Shown: piece by piece, positions 52,988-64,000 of the stretch | How positions within the stretch are numbered: position 1 is the stretch's first letter | Layout of the letters: every line of letters begins with the position of its first letter | Assembly: GCF_014636275.1 (NCBI RefSeq) | Contig: NZ_BMEB01000006.1 | Location: 78,798-142,797, forward strand | Length of the DNA stretch: 64,000 nucleotides | Source of the DNA: Cellulomonas carbonis | Lineage (GTDB): Bacteria; Actinomycetota; Actinomycetes; Actinomycetales; Cellulomonadaceae | Reading direction: 5' to 3' | Notes under the pieces: model-generated | What the model saw: only the letters and a program-made list of their open reading frames with translations | Database searches by the model: none | What the model was told of the DNA's origin: nothing | Position numbers and translations under genes: made by a program

Positions 52988-53797
52988 TCAGCCCGCCTCG
53001 GCCCGGCGGACGGCGGACTCGAGGTCGTGGACGGCGCCGCGCAGCGCGGACTCGGCGTCGACACCCACCCGCTGCGCCTCGTCGACGAGGGCGAGGAGGC
53101 GCCGCCCGAGGCTGTCGGCGTCCGGGGGCAGCTCGACCCCGAGGCCTGCCCGCCGGACCCGGCCCAGCACCTTCTGGGCGCGGGCGAGTGCGGGGAGCGC
53201 GGGCGGGATCCCGTCGACGACGGACGCGCGCGCCTTCTCGCTCTGCTTGAGGACGTCCCAGCGGCGGTGCACCGCCTCGGCGTCGAGGGCGCCCTCCCCC
53301 GCGGCGCTGCCCGTGCGCGCCTCCGCCGTCTCGGCCGTCTCGGCCCTCTCGGCGGTCTCCCCGAAGACGTGCGGGTGGCGGCGGCGCAGCTTGGCCGCGA
53401 CGTCGGCGGCCACGTCGTCGACGTCGAACGGGTCGTCCGGGTGCTCCTGCGCGATGCGCGCGTGGAAGACGACCTGGAGGAGGAGGTCGCCGAGCTCCTC
53501 GCGCATCCCCGCGCGGTCACCGGCCTCGACCGCCTCGACGACCTCGTAGACCTCCTCGACCGCGTACGGCAGCAGGCTCTCGTGCGTCTGCTCGGCGTCC
53601 CACGGGCAGCCGCCCGGCGAGCGCAGACGGTCCATCACGCCGACGAGCCGGTCGAGCCCGGGGTGCACCGAGCAGCCCGTGGTCGCGTCCTGGCCGCCGG
53701 ACGAGCCCCGGGGCACGGCCACGGACGCGCCCGCGGACGGGCCGGCGTCCTCGGTCCGCGACGCGCGCGCCGGACGCCGACCCGCGTCGGGGGTCAC
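52988..53797 (-). CDS. mazG: Nucleoside triphosphate pyrophosphohydrolase MazG
   Basis: A 269-residue all-alpha NTP pyrophosphatase that clears non-canonical or excess nucleotides. The active region is LDRLRSPGGCPWDAEQTHESLLPYAVEEVYEVVEAVE with the EExxE metal site, then REELGDLLLQVVFHA. Only one MazG core is evident; the second half (RRWDVLKQSEKARASVVDGIPPALPALARAQK) is the usual linker and partial repeat. An A-E-R-A-E-T-A-E-T-A-E insertion comes from short DNA repeats at 53318-53362. GTG overlaps the lipoprotein stop as GTGA. Lies next to mfd, as in M. tuberculosis. Confidence 0.93.
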   Translation of the reverse strand: MTPDAGRRPARASRTEDAGPSAGASVAVPRGSSGGQDATTGCSVHPGLDRLVGVMDRLRSPGGCPWDAEQTHESLLPYAVEEVYEVVEAVEAGDRAGMREELGDLLLQVVFHARIAQEHPDDPFDVDDVAADVAAKLRRRHPHVFGETAERAETAETAEARTGSAAGEGALDAEAVHRRWDVLKQSEKARASVVDGIPPALPALARAQKVLGRVRRAGLGVELPPDADSLGRRLLALVDEAQRVGVDAESALRGAVHDLESAVRRAEAG

Positions 53798-54351
53798 TGC
53801 TCGGCGGTCGCCTGCGCGGCCTGCTCGACCCACGGCAGGTCGAGCGGGGCCAGCTGACCCGTCGACAGGTCGAGCGTCCCGCGGCGCGGGTTCGTGCTGA
53901 CGTCGGCGGCGGAGAGCTCGGCGTACAGCTCCTCGAGCACCTCGGCCGAGTTGTCGAGCTCGCCGATGTTCTGGTTCGCGACGCTGAAGAGCAGCACCTC
54001 CGTGGCACCCTCGCCGAGATCCGCCGAACCACCCGTCTGCTCCGCGAGCTGGGCGGCGAGACGACGCGCGTCGGCCTCGGTCGGCTCGACGCCGTTCGCG
54101 GCCGCCGCGTCGAGGAAGTACGGGGTCGCGGCCATCGTCACGAGGACCGTCGACGCGTCGAGCTGGCCCGGCGCGAGGCGGTCGAGGTCGGCGACCGCCG
54201 TCGTGAGCGCGTCCTCGGTGATGACGCGGCCGTCCACGACGGCCGCGGTGCCGGGGCTCTGGGCGCACCCGGTGAGCAGCACGCCGACGACGAGCGCTCC
54301 GGCCGCGACGCGCGTGGCGCCGGTCCGCCACGACCGCTTCTGAGTGGTCAC
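53794..54351 (-). CDS. SurA N-terminal-like lipoprotein
   Basis: A 185-residue exported lipoprotein. Signal VTTQKRSWRTGATRVAAGALVVGVLLTGC ends in a lipobox with the cysteine near residue 29. The mature part resembles the N-terminal chaperone domain of SurA/PrsA: AAVVDGRVITEDALTTAVADL, then a helical region. No prolyl isomerase domain is present. GTG with GGAGG six bases before. It is coupled by GTGA to mazG. In M. tuberculosis a different lipoprotein (LpqU) is found near mazG, so the slot is kept but not the family. It may help fold exported proteins. Confidence 0.85.
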   Translation of the reverse strand: MTTQKRSWRTGATRVAAGALVVGVLLTGCAQSPGTAAVVDGRVITEDALTTAVADLDRLAPGQLDASTVLVTMAATPYFLDAAAANGVEPTEADARRLAAQLAEQTGGSADLGEGATEVLLFSVANQNIGELDNSAEVLEELYAELSAADVSTNPRRGTLDLSTGQLAPLDLPWVEQAAQATAEQ

Positions 54352-54431
54352 TGCATACCTCCAGGCTCGGGACGGCCGCCCGCACGACGACGGGCCGGGG
54401 CCGACCAGCATCGTAGGGCCCGCCCCTCCGG

Positions 54432-58166
<3,735 letters not shown>

Positions 58167-58294
58167 GGGTCCTGTCAGGTGAGCGGCGCGGGCAGCACGA
58201 CGATCCCCGACCGACGAGCGGGAGGGGATGCCGGAAGTCTACGAGCCGCCACCGACACGGGCCCCCGCAGGCGCTCGGCCACCGCGGTGGGGCC

Positions 58295-58333
58295 GTGTCG
58301 GCTCGTCGTGTCGGCTCGTCGTGTCGGCCGGAC
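58295..58333. repeat. Tandem 13-base repeat upstream of mfd
   Basis: GTGTCGGCTCGTC occurs twice in a row (58295-58307, 58308-58320), with a third copy diverging after 8 bases. It lies between mfd and the cytidylyltransferase gene and further GTGTCGGCC pieces follow. No gene is seen there. Confidence 0.7.
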
Positions 58334-58402
58334 GTGTCACGGCCCGTGTCGGCCGGGCCCGTCGGCCGACCGTGCCGGCCCGACCCTGCCGGACGGGTCG
58401 CC

Positions 58403-58852
58403 TCAGCCCGTCGCGCGACCTGCGTGCGAGTCGACGGGCGCCTCGAGCGAGGCGAGGGCGCGACGCAGGAGCGTGCTGGACGTGTGCACGGTGTACGGGA
58501 AGTACACGACCTCGACGCCCACGGCGGCGAAGTCTCGCTCGAGCCGGTCGCCCTTGGGCGTCCCGCGCCAGTCGTCGCCCTTGAAGATGACGTCGAACCG
58601 GACCTCCTGCCACGTGAGGAGCTTGTCCGGCTGCGTCTCGACGAAGACGTCGTCGACGATCGAGAGGTGGCGCACGATCTCGGCCCGCTCGGCCAGCGGC
58701 ACGACGGGACGACGGCCCTTGGTCAGCTCGAGGACGTCGTCGGCGACGACGCCCGCGACCAGGCGGTCGCAGTGCGCCCGTGCGTGGCGGAGGATGTTGA
58801 GGTGTCCGATGTGGAACAGGTCGTACGCCCCGGGTGCGTAGCCGATCTTCAC
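58403..58852 (-). CDS. TagD/GCT-type cytidylyltransferase-like nucleotidyltransferase
   Basis: A 149-residue single-domain enzyme of the HIGH superfamily. The motif YAPGAYDLFHIGHLNILRHA carries the HxGH residues, VAGVVADDVLELTKGRRPVVPLAER follows, and the C-terminal TVHTSSTLLRR matches the RTxGISTT-type motif. It would transfer CMP (or AMP) to a phosphorylated alcohol such as glycerol-3-phosphate. GTG at 58852 with AGGAGG about seven bases upstream. It begins a polysaccharide region, so it may make an activated glycerol for wall polymer or glycan decoration. Confidence 0.88.
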   Translation of the reverse strand: MKIGYAPGAYDLFHIGHLNILRHARAHCDRLVAGVVADDVLELTKGRRPVVPLAERAEIVRHLSIVDDVFVETQPDKLLTWQEVRFDVIFKGDDWRGTPKGDRLERDFAAVGVEVVYFPYTVHTSSTLLRRALASLEAPVDSHAGRATG

Positions 58853-59084
58853 GTGCGTCCTCCTGTGTGCAGGGCGCAGGCCGCTGCGTCCGCGTCGTCG
58901 TTCCGTTCCTCCGCCGGCCGTGGCCGGCCTCTGCGGGCCTCTGCGTCCGTGTCCACCACGACACTACGCGATCACGGTCCGAAACGGACAAATAGGTGAA
59001 CGTCGGGCGACGACTCGTGCTCCGTCCGGGTGACGTCGCGGTGACCTCGGCGCCGCCCAGGTCGCACGCCTAGGATCCCGCTCG

Positions 59085-59651
59085 ATGGTCAGCAGCCTGC
59101 GGACTCCCCTCCCCCCGAGCGCCCCGGGCGCGCCCGGCGGATCCGCTCGACGTGCGCTGCGACGCGCCCTGGGCCGGGCACGCCTGGCGGAGCTCGCGCG
59201 CTTCGGCTCGGTGGGTGCCGTCGCCTACGTCGTGGACGTGCTGACCTTCAACCTCCTCCTGCTCGGCCCGGGTGAGGTGCTCGGCGACCGCCCGCTGACC
59301 GCCAAGGTCGCCGCGTCGGCCGTCGCGACGCTCGCCGCCTGGCTCGGCAACCGCTACTGGGCCTTCGCGCGCTCGCGCACGGCGCGACCGGTCCGCGAGC
59401 TCGCGACCTTCGCCGCGGTGAACGTGCTCGGGGCGGGCGCCGCCGTCGCGTGCCTCGCGGTGTCGCGGTACGTCCTGGGCCTCGACTCGCCGCTGGCCGA
59501 CAACGTCGCGGCGAACGTCGTCGGCGTGGGCGTCGGGACCGTGGTGCGGTACGTGTGCTACCGCCGGGTCGTCTTCACCGGTGGGGCGCGACGCGGGGGC
59601 GCCGCCGTGAACCGCGCACCCGCACGAGCCGCTGCAGGCCCCACCAGCTGA
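59085..59651 (+). CDS. GtrA family membrane protein
   Basis: A 188-residue protein with four membrane spans starting at FGSVGAVAYVVDVLTFNLLLL. The family marks are LARFGSVGAVAYVVD near residue 40, AAWLGNRYWAFARSR and VRYVCYRRVVFTGG. GtrA proteins flip or help flip polyprenyl-phosphate sugars across the membrane. The last 77 bases overlap the convergent mannosyltransferase gene, an unusually long convergent overlap. The pairing of GtrA with a GT2 polyprenol-phosphate glycosyltransferase is the usual two-part sugar-donor module. Confidence 0.87.
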   Translation: MVSSLRTPLPPSAPGAPGGSARRALRRALGRARLAELARFGSVGAVAYVVDVLTFNLLLLGPGEVLGDRPLTAKVAASAVATLAAWLGNRYWAFARSRTARPVRELATFAAVNVLGAGAAVACLAVSRYVLGLDSPLADNVAANVVGVGVGTVVRYVCYRRVVFTGGARRGGAAVNRAPARAAAGPTS

Positions 59652-60354
59652 CGAGGCGCACGGCCTCGACCACGATCGCCCGGCTCATCTTCGACGTCCC
59701 GGTCTCGCGCTCGACGAACGTGATCGGCACCTCGACGACGACACGGCCCCCGACGACAGCGCGGCGCAGCAGGTCGATCTGGAAGCAGTAGCCCTGGCTC
59801 GCGACGTCGTCGGCGACGAGGCCCGCCAGGACGTCGGAGCGGTAGACGCGGAAGCCGCCCGTGACGTCCCGCACGGGGAGCCCGAGGACCGCCCGCGCGT
59901 AGCCGCTCCCTGCGCGGGACAGCAGCACGCGGTACCACGGCCAGTTGACGATCCGCCCGCCCGCGACCCAGCGCGAGCCCAGGACGACGTCGACGCCCGA
60001 CGCCAGCGCGGCGAGCAGGTCCGGGAGCTGCTCCGGCAGGTGGGACCCGTCGGCGTCCATCTCGACGACGGCGTCGTGCCCCCGCCCCGCGGCCCAGGCG
60101 AACCCGGCGAGGTACGCGGCCCCGAGCCCGTCCTTGCCCTTCCGGTGCAGGACGTGCACGCGCCCGTCCGCCGCCGCCAGCCGGTCGGCGAGCTCGCCCG
60201 TGCCGTCCGGGGACGCGTCGTCGACGACGAGCACCTCGGCGTGCGGCACCTCGCGCAGCACGCGCCCGACGACGTCGCCGAGCGACGCGACCTCGTCGTA
60301 CGTCGGCACGACGACGAGCGGACGCGCCGGACCTGCCGGCCGTGCTGTGGTCAC
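59575..60354 (-). CDS. Polyprenol-monophosphomannose synthase-like GT2 glycosyltransferase
   Basis: A 259-residue GT-A enzyme. LVVVPTYDEVASLGDVV opens the fold, VLVVDDASPDGTGELAD and VVEMDADGSH carry the nucleotide and metal-binding aspartates, and LGSRWVAGGRIVNWPWYR and RVYRSDVLAGLVADDVASQGYCFQIDLL are typical of the DPM1/Ppm1 group. It would make polyprenyl-phosphate mannose from GDP-mannose for lipoglycan or glycoprotein mannosylation. There is no membrane domain. GTG at 60354 with GGAGGAG six bases before. The 3' end lies inside the gtrA-like gene on the other strand. Confidence 0.9.
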   Translation of the reverse strand: MTTARPAGPARPLVVVPTYDEVASLGDVVGRVLREVPHAEVLVVDDASPDGTGELADRLAAADGRVHVLHRKGKDGLGAAYLAGFAWAAGRGHDAVVEMDADGSHLPEQLPDLLAALASGVDVVLGSRWVAGGRIVNWPWYRVLLSRAGSGYARAVLGLPVRDVTGGFRVYRSDVLAGLVADDVASQGYCFQIDLLRRAVVGGRVVVEVPITFVERETGTSKMSRAIVVEAVRLVSWWGLQRLVRVRGSRRRPRVAPHR

Positions 60355-60612
60355 GCAGCCCTCCTCCCGGGCCGCGCCCGAAGCGAGCATCCTAGGATCA
60401 CGGTGGCCGCCAGGTGCTCCGTCCGGGCCCGTCCCGGCGACGCGACGGCGGCCGCGCGCCGCCGCTCGCGGGACCGCGGTCACCCGGGGAGCGGGTGAAA
60501 ACCCCCTCCCCGAGAGCCCGCGGAAGTCCGTTATGCGAGCATGGATGATCGCTCGCCGGCGGCCGCCCGGCCGGCCCACGGCCCGCCGGCCGCAGCGACG
60601 AGGAGCAGAGCA

Positions 60613-62418
60613 GTGGAGCTGACCGACCACCTCAGGGCGATCCGCAAGTACTGGTGGATCACCGTCCTGACGCTGCTCGCGACCATCGGCGCGGCCGTGT
60701 ACCTGACGCAGCGCGCCACACCCGTCTACGAGAGCACGGTGACGTTCTACGTCGCCGCGTCCACCGACACCGGCACCGCCCTGCAGGCCGACGAGTTCGC
60801 GCAGCGGCGCATCAACTCCTACGTCGGCGTCCTGCGCAGCGACCTGCTCGCCGAGCAGATCGCCGGCCGGCCCGGGATCGACCTCGAGCCGCCGGGCGTC
60901 CGCTCGCGGATCTCCGCCGCGGTCGACCCGGAGACGATCATCCTCACGACCACGGTCACCGACACCGACCCCGAGCGCGGCCTGCGCATCGCCGAGGAGG
61001 TCGCCGAGAGCTTCGGCCCCCTCGTGGCGCGGCTCGACAGCACCGAGGCGGCGAGCGGCGCCCGCGTGTCCCTCACGGTCATCTCGGGGCCGTCGCTCAA
61101 CCCCGACCCGGTCTCGCCGCGGCCCACGCTCAACCTCGGTGTCGCCGCGCTGGCCGGCCTCGCGCTCGGCGTCGCGCTGTCGATCGCACGCCAGATGCTC
61201 GACCGCAGCATCCGCAGCGCCGACGACCTGAAGGCCGCGACGGGCCTGCCGACCCTCGCGCTCATCGGCGCGGAGCCGCGCGCACGGCGGTCGTCCCCGG
61301 GCGGCCTGCTGGTCGACGACGCGAGCCCCGGCTCGCCGCGCGCCGAGGCCTACCGGCAGCTGCGCACCAACCTCACGTTCAGCGCGGTGACGAACCGGAT
61401 GCAGGTCGTCGTCGTGACCTCGGCGGTGGCGGGCGACGGCAAGACCACGACGGCGTGCAACCTCGCCATCACGCTCGCCGAGAGCGGGCGCACCGTGCTG
61501 CTCGTCGAGGCGGACATGCGTCGGCCCATGGTGGCCGAGCACCTCGGGATCGAGGGCGGTGCAGGCCTGACCAACATCCTCGCGGGGCAGGTGCGCGCCG
61601 AGGAGGTCATCCAGACCTGGGGCACGGACGGCCTGCACGTCCTGACCGCGGGAACCCTCCCGCCCAACCCGTCGGAGCTGCTCGGCAGCGACGCCATGCA
61701 CAAGCTCGTCGGGGAGCTGCGCGACGAGTTCGAGGTCATCGTCCTCGACACCCCGCCCGTGCTGCCCGTGACCGACGCGTCGGTCGTGGCGACCCACGCC
61801 GACTCCGTCGTCCTCGTGGTCCGGCACGCGCGGACCGAGCGCGAGCAGGCGCTCGCCGCCGTCGAGGCGCTGAGCGCCGTCGGCGCCCCCCTCGCCGGCG
61901 CGATCCTCAACTCGGTCCCGGTCAAGCTCCTCGGCGCGGGCGGCTACGGCAGCTACGCGTCGCTCGAGCCCCGGCGAGGACGGCGTCGTCGCCGTCACCG
62001 TGGTGCGTCGGCCAGCGCGGCCCGAGCGGCGGTGCAGCGCCCGGCCGCGGACGAGGTCGTACCGGTCGTCGCGGACCCCGAGCCGGTCGCGGCTGCCCCG
62101 GGTGCGGGGACGAGCGACGAACCGGCCGCGGCGTCGGGGCCGGAAGCGGTCGCAAGCACCGAGGGCACCACCGCCCGGACGCCCGGACCCGCCGATGCAC
62201 GGCCCGACGCAGGACTCGACGCAGGACTCGACCCAGGGCTCGACCCAGGTCTCGACGGACCGGCACCCGCAGCCGCGGGGGCGGCAGTGGACGACGGCGC
62301 CCGCCACGCGCCGGGCGGGCGCGCGGCGGAGACGTCGGACGCGTCGGCCGCGGGCGCGCCGCCGTCGGAGCGCCACCCCGCGCCGCCCGTCGGTGAGCCC
62401 GTGCCGCACGAGCGCTGA
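60613..62418 (+). CDS. Polysaccharide co-polymerase with BY-kinase domain (Wzz/CpsCD fusion)
   Basis: A 601-residue protein. Two spans bracket the Wzz domain (IRKYWWITVLTLLATIGAAVYL and LNLGVAALAGLALGVALSI). The cytoplasmic kinase has Walker A AVAGDGKTTT (GDGK 274-277), Walker A' LLVEADMRRP and Walker B IVLDTPPVLPVTD. Then a roughly 140-residue Ala/Pro/Gly tail contains no tyrosine, so the usual phosphorylated tyrosine cluster is missing apart from GGYGSYASLE. I chose the GTG at 60613, with GAGGAG upstream, over the ATG at 60541. It controls chain length of an exported polysaccharide and is three bases from the ligase gene. Confidence 0.9.
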   Translation: MELTDHLRAIRKYWWITVLTLLATIGAAVYLTQRATPVYESTVTFYVAASTDTGTALQADEFAQRRINSYVGVLRSDLLAEQIAGRPGIDLEPPGVRSRISAAVDPETIILTTTVTDTDPERGLRIAEEVAESFGPLVARLDSTEAASGARVSLTVISGPSLNPDPVSPRPTLNLGVAALAGLALGVALSIARQMLDRSIRSADDLKAATGLPTLALIGAEPRARRSSPGGLLVDDASPGSPRAEAYRQLRTNLTFSAVTNRMQVVVVTSAVAGDGKTTTACNLAITLAESGRTVLLVEADMRRPMVAEHLGIEGGAGLTNILAGQVRAEEVIQTWGTDGLHVLTAGTLPPNPSELLGSDAMHKLVGELRDEFEVIVLDTPPVLPVTDASVVATHADSVVLVVRHARTEREQALAAVEALSAVGAPLAGAILNSVPVKLLGAGGYGSYASLEPRRGRRRRRHRGASASAARAAVQRPAADEVVPVVADPEPVAAAPGAGTSDEPAAASGPEAVASTEGTTARTPGPADARPDAGLDAGLDPGLDPGLDGPAPAAAGAAVDDGARHAPGGRAAETSDASAAGAPPSERHPAPPVGEPVPHER

Positions 62419-62421
62419 GAC

Positions 62422-63831
62422 GTGCTCCTCGTCGCCTGGCTGGGCGTGTGCGCGGTCCTCGCGTGGACCACGCGACGGCGCCCGCTGGTGGCCCTCGTCG
62501 CGGTGCTCGTGGTGTGGGTCGCCGTCCCGGTGGCGGCCACGGAGCTCCTGACGGGCCGGGCCACGGGCCCGCTGGGCGCGCACCCCGCGTCCTGGCTCAC
62601 GCTGGTCACCGTCGCCGCCCAGCTCGCGTACGCACCCCGCCGGATCCTGCGGGTCACGGCCGACCACGTCTTCCTGGTCCTCGCGCTCGGCCTCGTGGCG
62701 GCGGTCGCGACGTTCACGACGCAGCAGAGCGGGACCGGGGGCATCGCCCTGCTGCTGGACATGGTCGTCGCGCCGCTCGTGCTGTTCGTCCTGCTGCTGA
62801 CCGTCGTCGACGGCGACGCGCCGCGGCTCGACGCCGTCCGGAACGCGCTGCTCGCGCTCGGCGCGGCGTCGTCGCTCCTCGCGGTCGTGCAGTGGGTCAC
62901 GGGCAGCGTGCTGGTCTACGAGGCGCAGCACTCGACGCAGTGGTGGTTCGACCCCGAGAAGTTCGACCGCTGGATGGCGACGTTCGACCACCCGCTCACG
63001 CTGTCGATGTTCCTGTGCGTGACGTCGCCGCTCATCGTGGGCCTGCGCCGCGCGTCGCTCCAGCTGGGGCTCGTCGCGCTCTTCGCGGCCGCCGTCACCA
63101 TCACGCAGTCCCGGTCGGGTGTCGTCGTCGTCGGCGTGGTGGCCGTGTGGGTCGTGCTGAGGTCCCGTGCGCCGTCGCACGTACGCCTGCTCTCGCTGTG
63201 CCTGCTCGCCGGTGGCGCGGCTGCGCTCCTCGCGAGCGGCCTGGCCGAGGGGGTGGGCGCACGCTTCGCCGACGACACGGGCTCGACCGGTGCCCGGACC
63301 GACGCGCTGCGGTTCTTCGGCGAGACCTGGACCGACTACCTCCTGATCGGGCACGGCCTGACGTCGAGCTACGGGATCGCCGCGCAGAGCGGCCTCGTCG
63401 CCAGCCTCGAGAACTCCTTCCTCATGTACGCGGTCGACATCGGCACGGTGTTCGCGGTCGTGTACTTCGGGGCGCAGGCGGCTCTCGTGGTCCGGTCGTG
63501 GACGCGGCCGGTGCAGCTGCCCGGCGCGCGGCAGGCCGCGCTCATCGCCTTCGTCCTGCCCCTCACCTACAGCGGGCTCGCGGCCCGCTCGGCGACCGCG
63601 ACGATCCTCTGGGTCGCGCTCGGGCTCGCGGTCGCGCGACGAGGTGCGGCGCGGCCGCTCCCGGCCGCCGGCGACCGGTCCGGCGGGTGGGACGGCGACG
63701 GCGCGGTCGTGCCGGGGCACGACCGCGCCGTGGTCGTTCGGGGGTCCGCCCGTGCGGGGCGGGCCGGTCAGGGAGCGGTGCCGGTACCGCTGTCGCGGCG
63801 CACGGTCACCGCCGACCCGTCGTCGTCGTAG
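62422..63831 (+). CDS. O-antigen ligase/polymerase-like membrane protein
   Basis: A 469-residue protein with about eleven membrane spans. The Wzy_C/O-antigen ligase domain is marked by ITQSRSGVVVVGVVAVWVVL and the outer loop FFGETWTDYLLIGHGLTSSYG ... LENSFLMYAVDIGTVFAVVYF, where the H-G and E-N-S-F motifs lie. It would polymerise or ligate repeat units of the exported polysaccharide. GTG start directly after the kinase stop. About 60 hydrophilic C-terminal residues overlap a convergent gene by 64 bases, so the real functional end may be earlier. Confidence 0.87.
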   Translation: MLLVAWLGVCAVLAWTTRRRPLVALVAVLVVWVAVPVAATELLTGRATGPLGAHPASWLTLVTVAAQLAYAPRRILRVTADHVFLVLALGLVAAVATFTTQQSGTGGIALLLDMVVAPLVLFVLLLTVVDGDAPRLDAVRNALLALGAASSLLAVVQWVTGSVLVYEAQHSTQWWFDPEKFDRWMATFDHPLTLSMFLCVTSPLIVGLRRASLQLGLVALFAAAVTITQSRSGVVVVGVVAVWVVLRSRAPSHVRLLSLCLLAGGAAALLASGLAEGVGARFADDTGSTGARTDALRFFGETWTDYLLIGHGLTSSYGIAAQSGLVASLENSFLMYAVDIGTVFAVVYFGAQAALVVRSWTRPVQLPGARQAALIAFVLPLTYSGLAARSATATILWVALGLAVARRGAARPLPAAGDRSGGWDGDGAVVPGHDRAVVVRGSARAGRAGQGAVPVPLSRRTVTADPSSS

Positions 63832-64000
63832 ACGTTCCCGGTCGCGGTGAACGCGACCTCCGGCGTGGCCAGGATCGTGAACCAGTTGTTCTTCCCCGCG
63901 AACGGCACGTTGCGCATGTCACGGGCGAAGCGGTTGCGGTCCACCCGACCGAAGTCGAACGCACCCGTCTTCGAGTTGTGCACCAGCTTGATCGGGATGT
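63768..64000 (-). CDS. C-terminal fragment of an unidentified protein
   Basis: The last 77 or so codons of a gene that begins past the right edge. The end reads IPIKLVHNSKTGAFDFGR ... NNWFTILATPEVAFTATGNVYDDDGSAVTVRRDSGTGTAP, which looks beta-rich, with lower GC in codons for Asn and Phe than its surroundings. It could be a beta-helix or extracellular carbohydrate-active protein, in line with the polysaccharide locus, but this is a guess. The stop overlaps the ligase gene end. Confidence 0.6.
   Translation of the reverse strand, partial: IPIKLVHNSKTGAFDFGRVDRNRFARDMRNVPFAGKNNWFTILATPEVAFTATGNVYDDDGSAVTVRRDSGTGTAP

Noticed and set aside
58295..58345. Short repeats upstream of mfd considered as a CRISPR array
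   Set aside because: Units are 13 bases, directly adjacent without spacers, and there are only two exact copies; no cas genes are in the window.
58853..59084. Short inverted repeat GTCCG-AAA-CGGAC near 58970 as an operator
   Set aside because: Arms of five bases are expected by chance in this sequence, and no good promoter overlaps.

Overview
The window is chromosomal DNA from a very GC-rich, high-coding-density actinobacterium, most likely Cellulomonas or a close Micrococcales relative. Evidence: frequent GTG starts and 4-bp ATGA/GTGA start-stop overlaps, mycothiol chemistry (Mca), a PIN-PhoH protein, and two gene blocks whose order I recall from Mycobacterium tuberculosis. These are Rv1020-Rv1026 (mfd, mazG, eno, ftsB-like, DUF501, ppx) and Rv1077-Rv1086 (cbs, metB, greA, DUF4307, mca, small membrane protein, trhA, short-chain Z-prenyl synthase). 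I see no prophage, transposase, CRISPR array or rRNA, so the region is mostly ordinary core genome.

Layout. 0-5.4 kb: a leftward trehalose-type ABC importer (lpqY-sugA-sugB-sugC order) followed by a secreted GH15 glycosidase cut by the left edge. 5.6-9.2 kb: beta-carbonic anhydrase, fumarase and PIN-PhoH. 9.4-11.1 kb: divergent Z-prenyl diphosphate synthase and TrhA around a near-perfect 24-bp palindrome. 11.1-15.2 kb: a leftward thiamine/HMP operon (ykoFEDC) under a TPP riboswitch. 15.2-23.5 kb: nitrilase, Mca, DUF4307, GreA, then a coupled metB-perM-ilvA operon and MsrA. 23.6-32.8 kb: ABC exporter, ArsR/SRPBCC pair with its operator, NarL-type two-component system, alditol oxidase, FKBP, acetyl-xylan esterase, membrane protein and SRPBCC protein.

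32.9-41.8 kb is redox-flavoured: a cysteine-less receiver/redoxin/thioredoxin-reductase fusion converges on an NhaA-DsbA fusion, followed by cystathionine beta-synthase, a Bax-inhibitor-like protein, a tRNA, type II NADH dehydrogenase with a strong Rex-like operator, and a hemerythrin protein. 42-45 kb: an XRE/NB-ARC/TPR regulator divergent from a small secreted protein. 45-58.2 kb: uracil-DNA glycosylase, Ppx, DUF501, FtsB/DivIC, enolase, PntAB, MazG, a SurA-N-like lipoprotein and Mfd, all leftward. 58.4-64 kb: the start of a surface polysaccharide locus (cytidylyltransferase, GtrA, polyprenol-phosphate mannosyltransferase, Wzz/BY-kinase, O-antigen ligase-like protein), cut by the right edge.

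The most unusual items are a class I tRNA carrying a UAA anticodon, the cysteine-less flavoprotein fusion beside NhaA-DsbA, the STAND regulator/secreted protein pair, the trhA/uppS palindrome, and a 34-codon leader ORF before phoH. No wholly new system is proven by the sequence alone.
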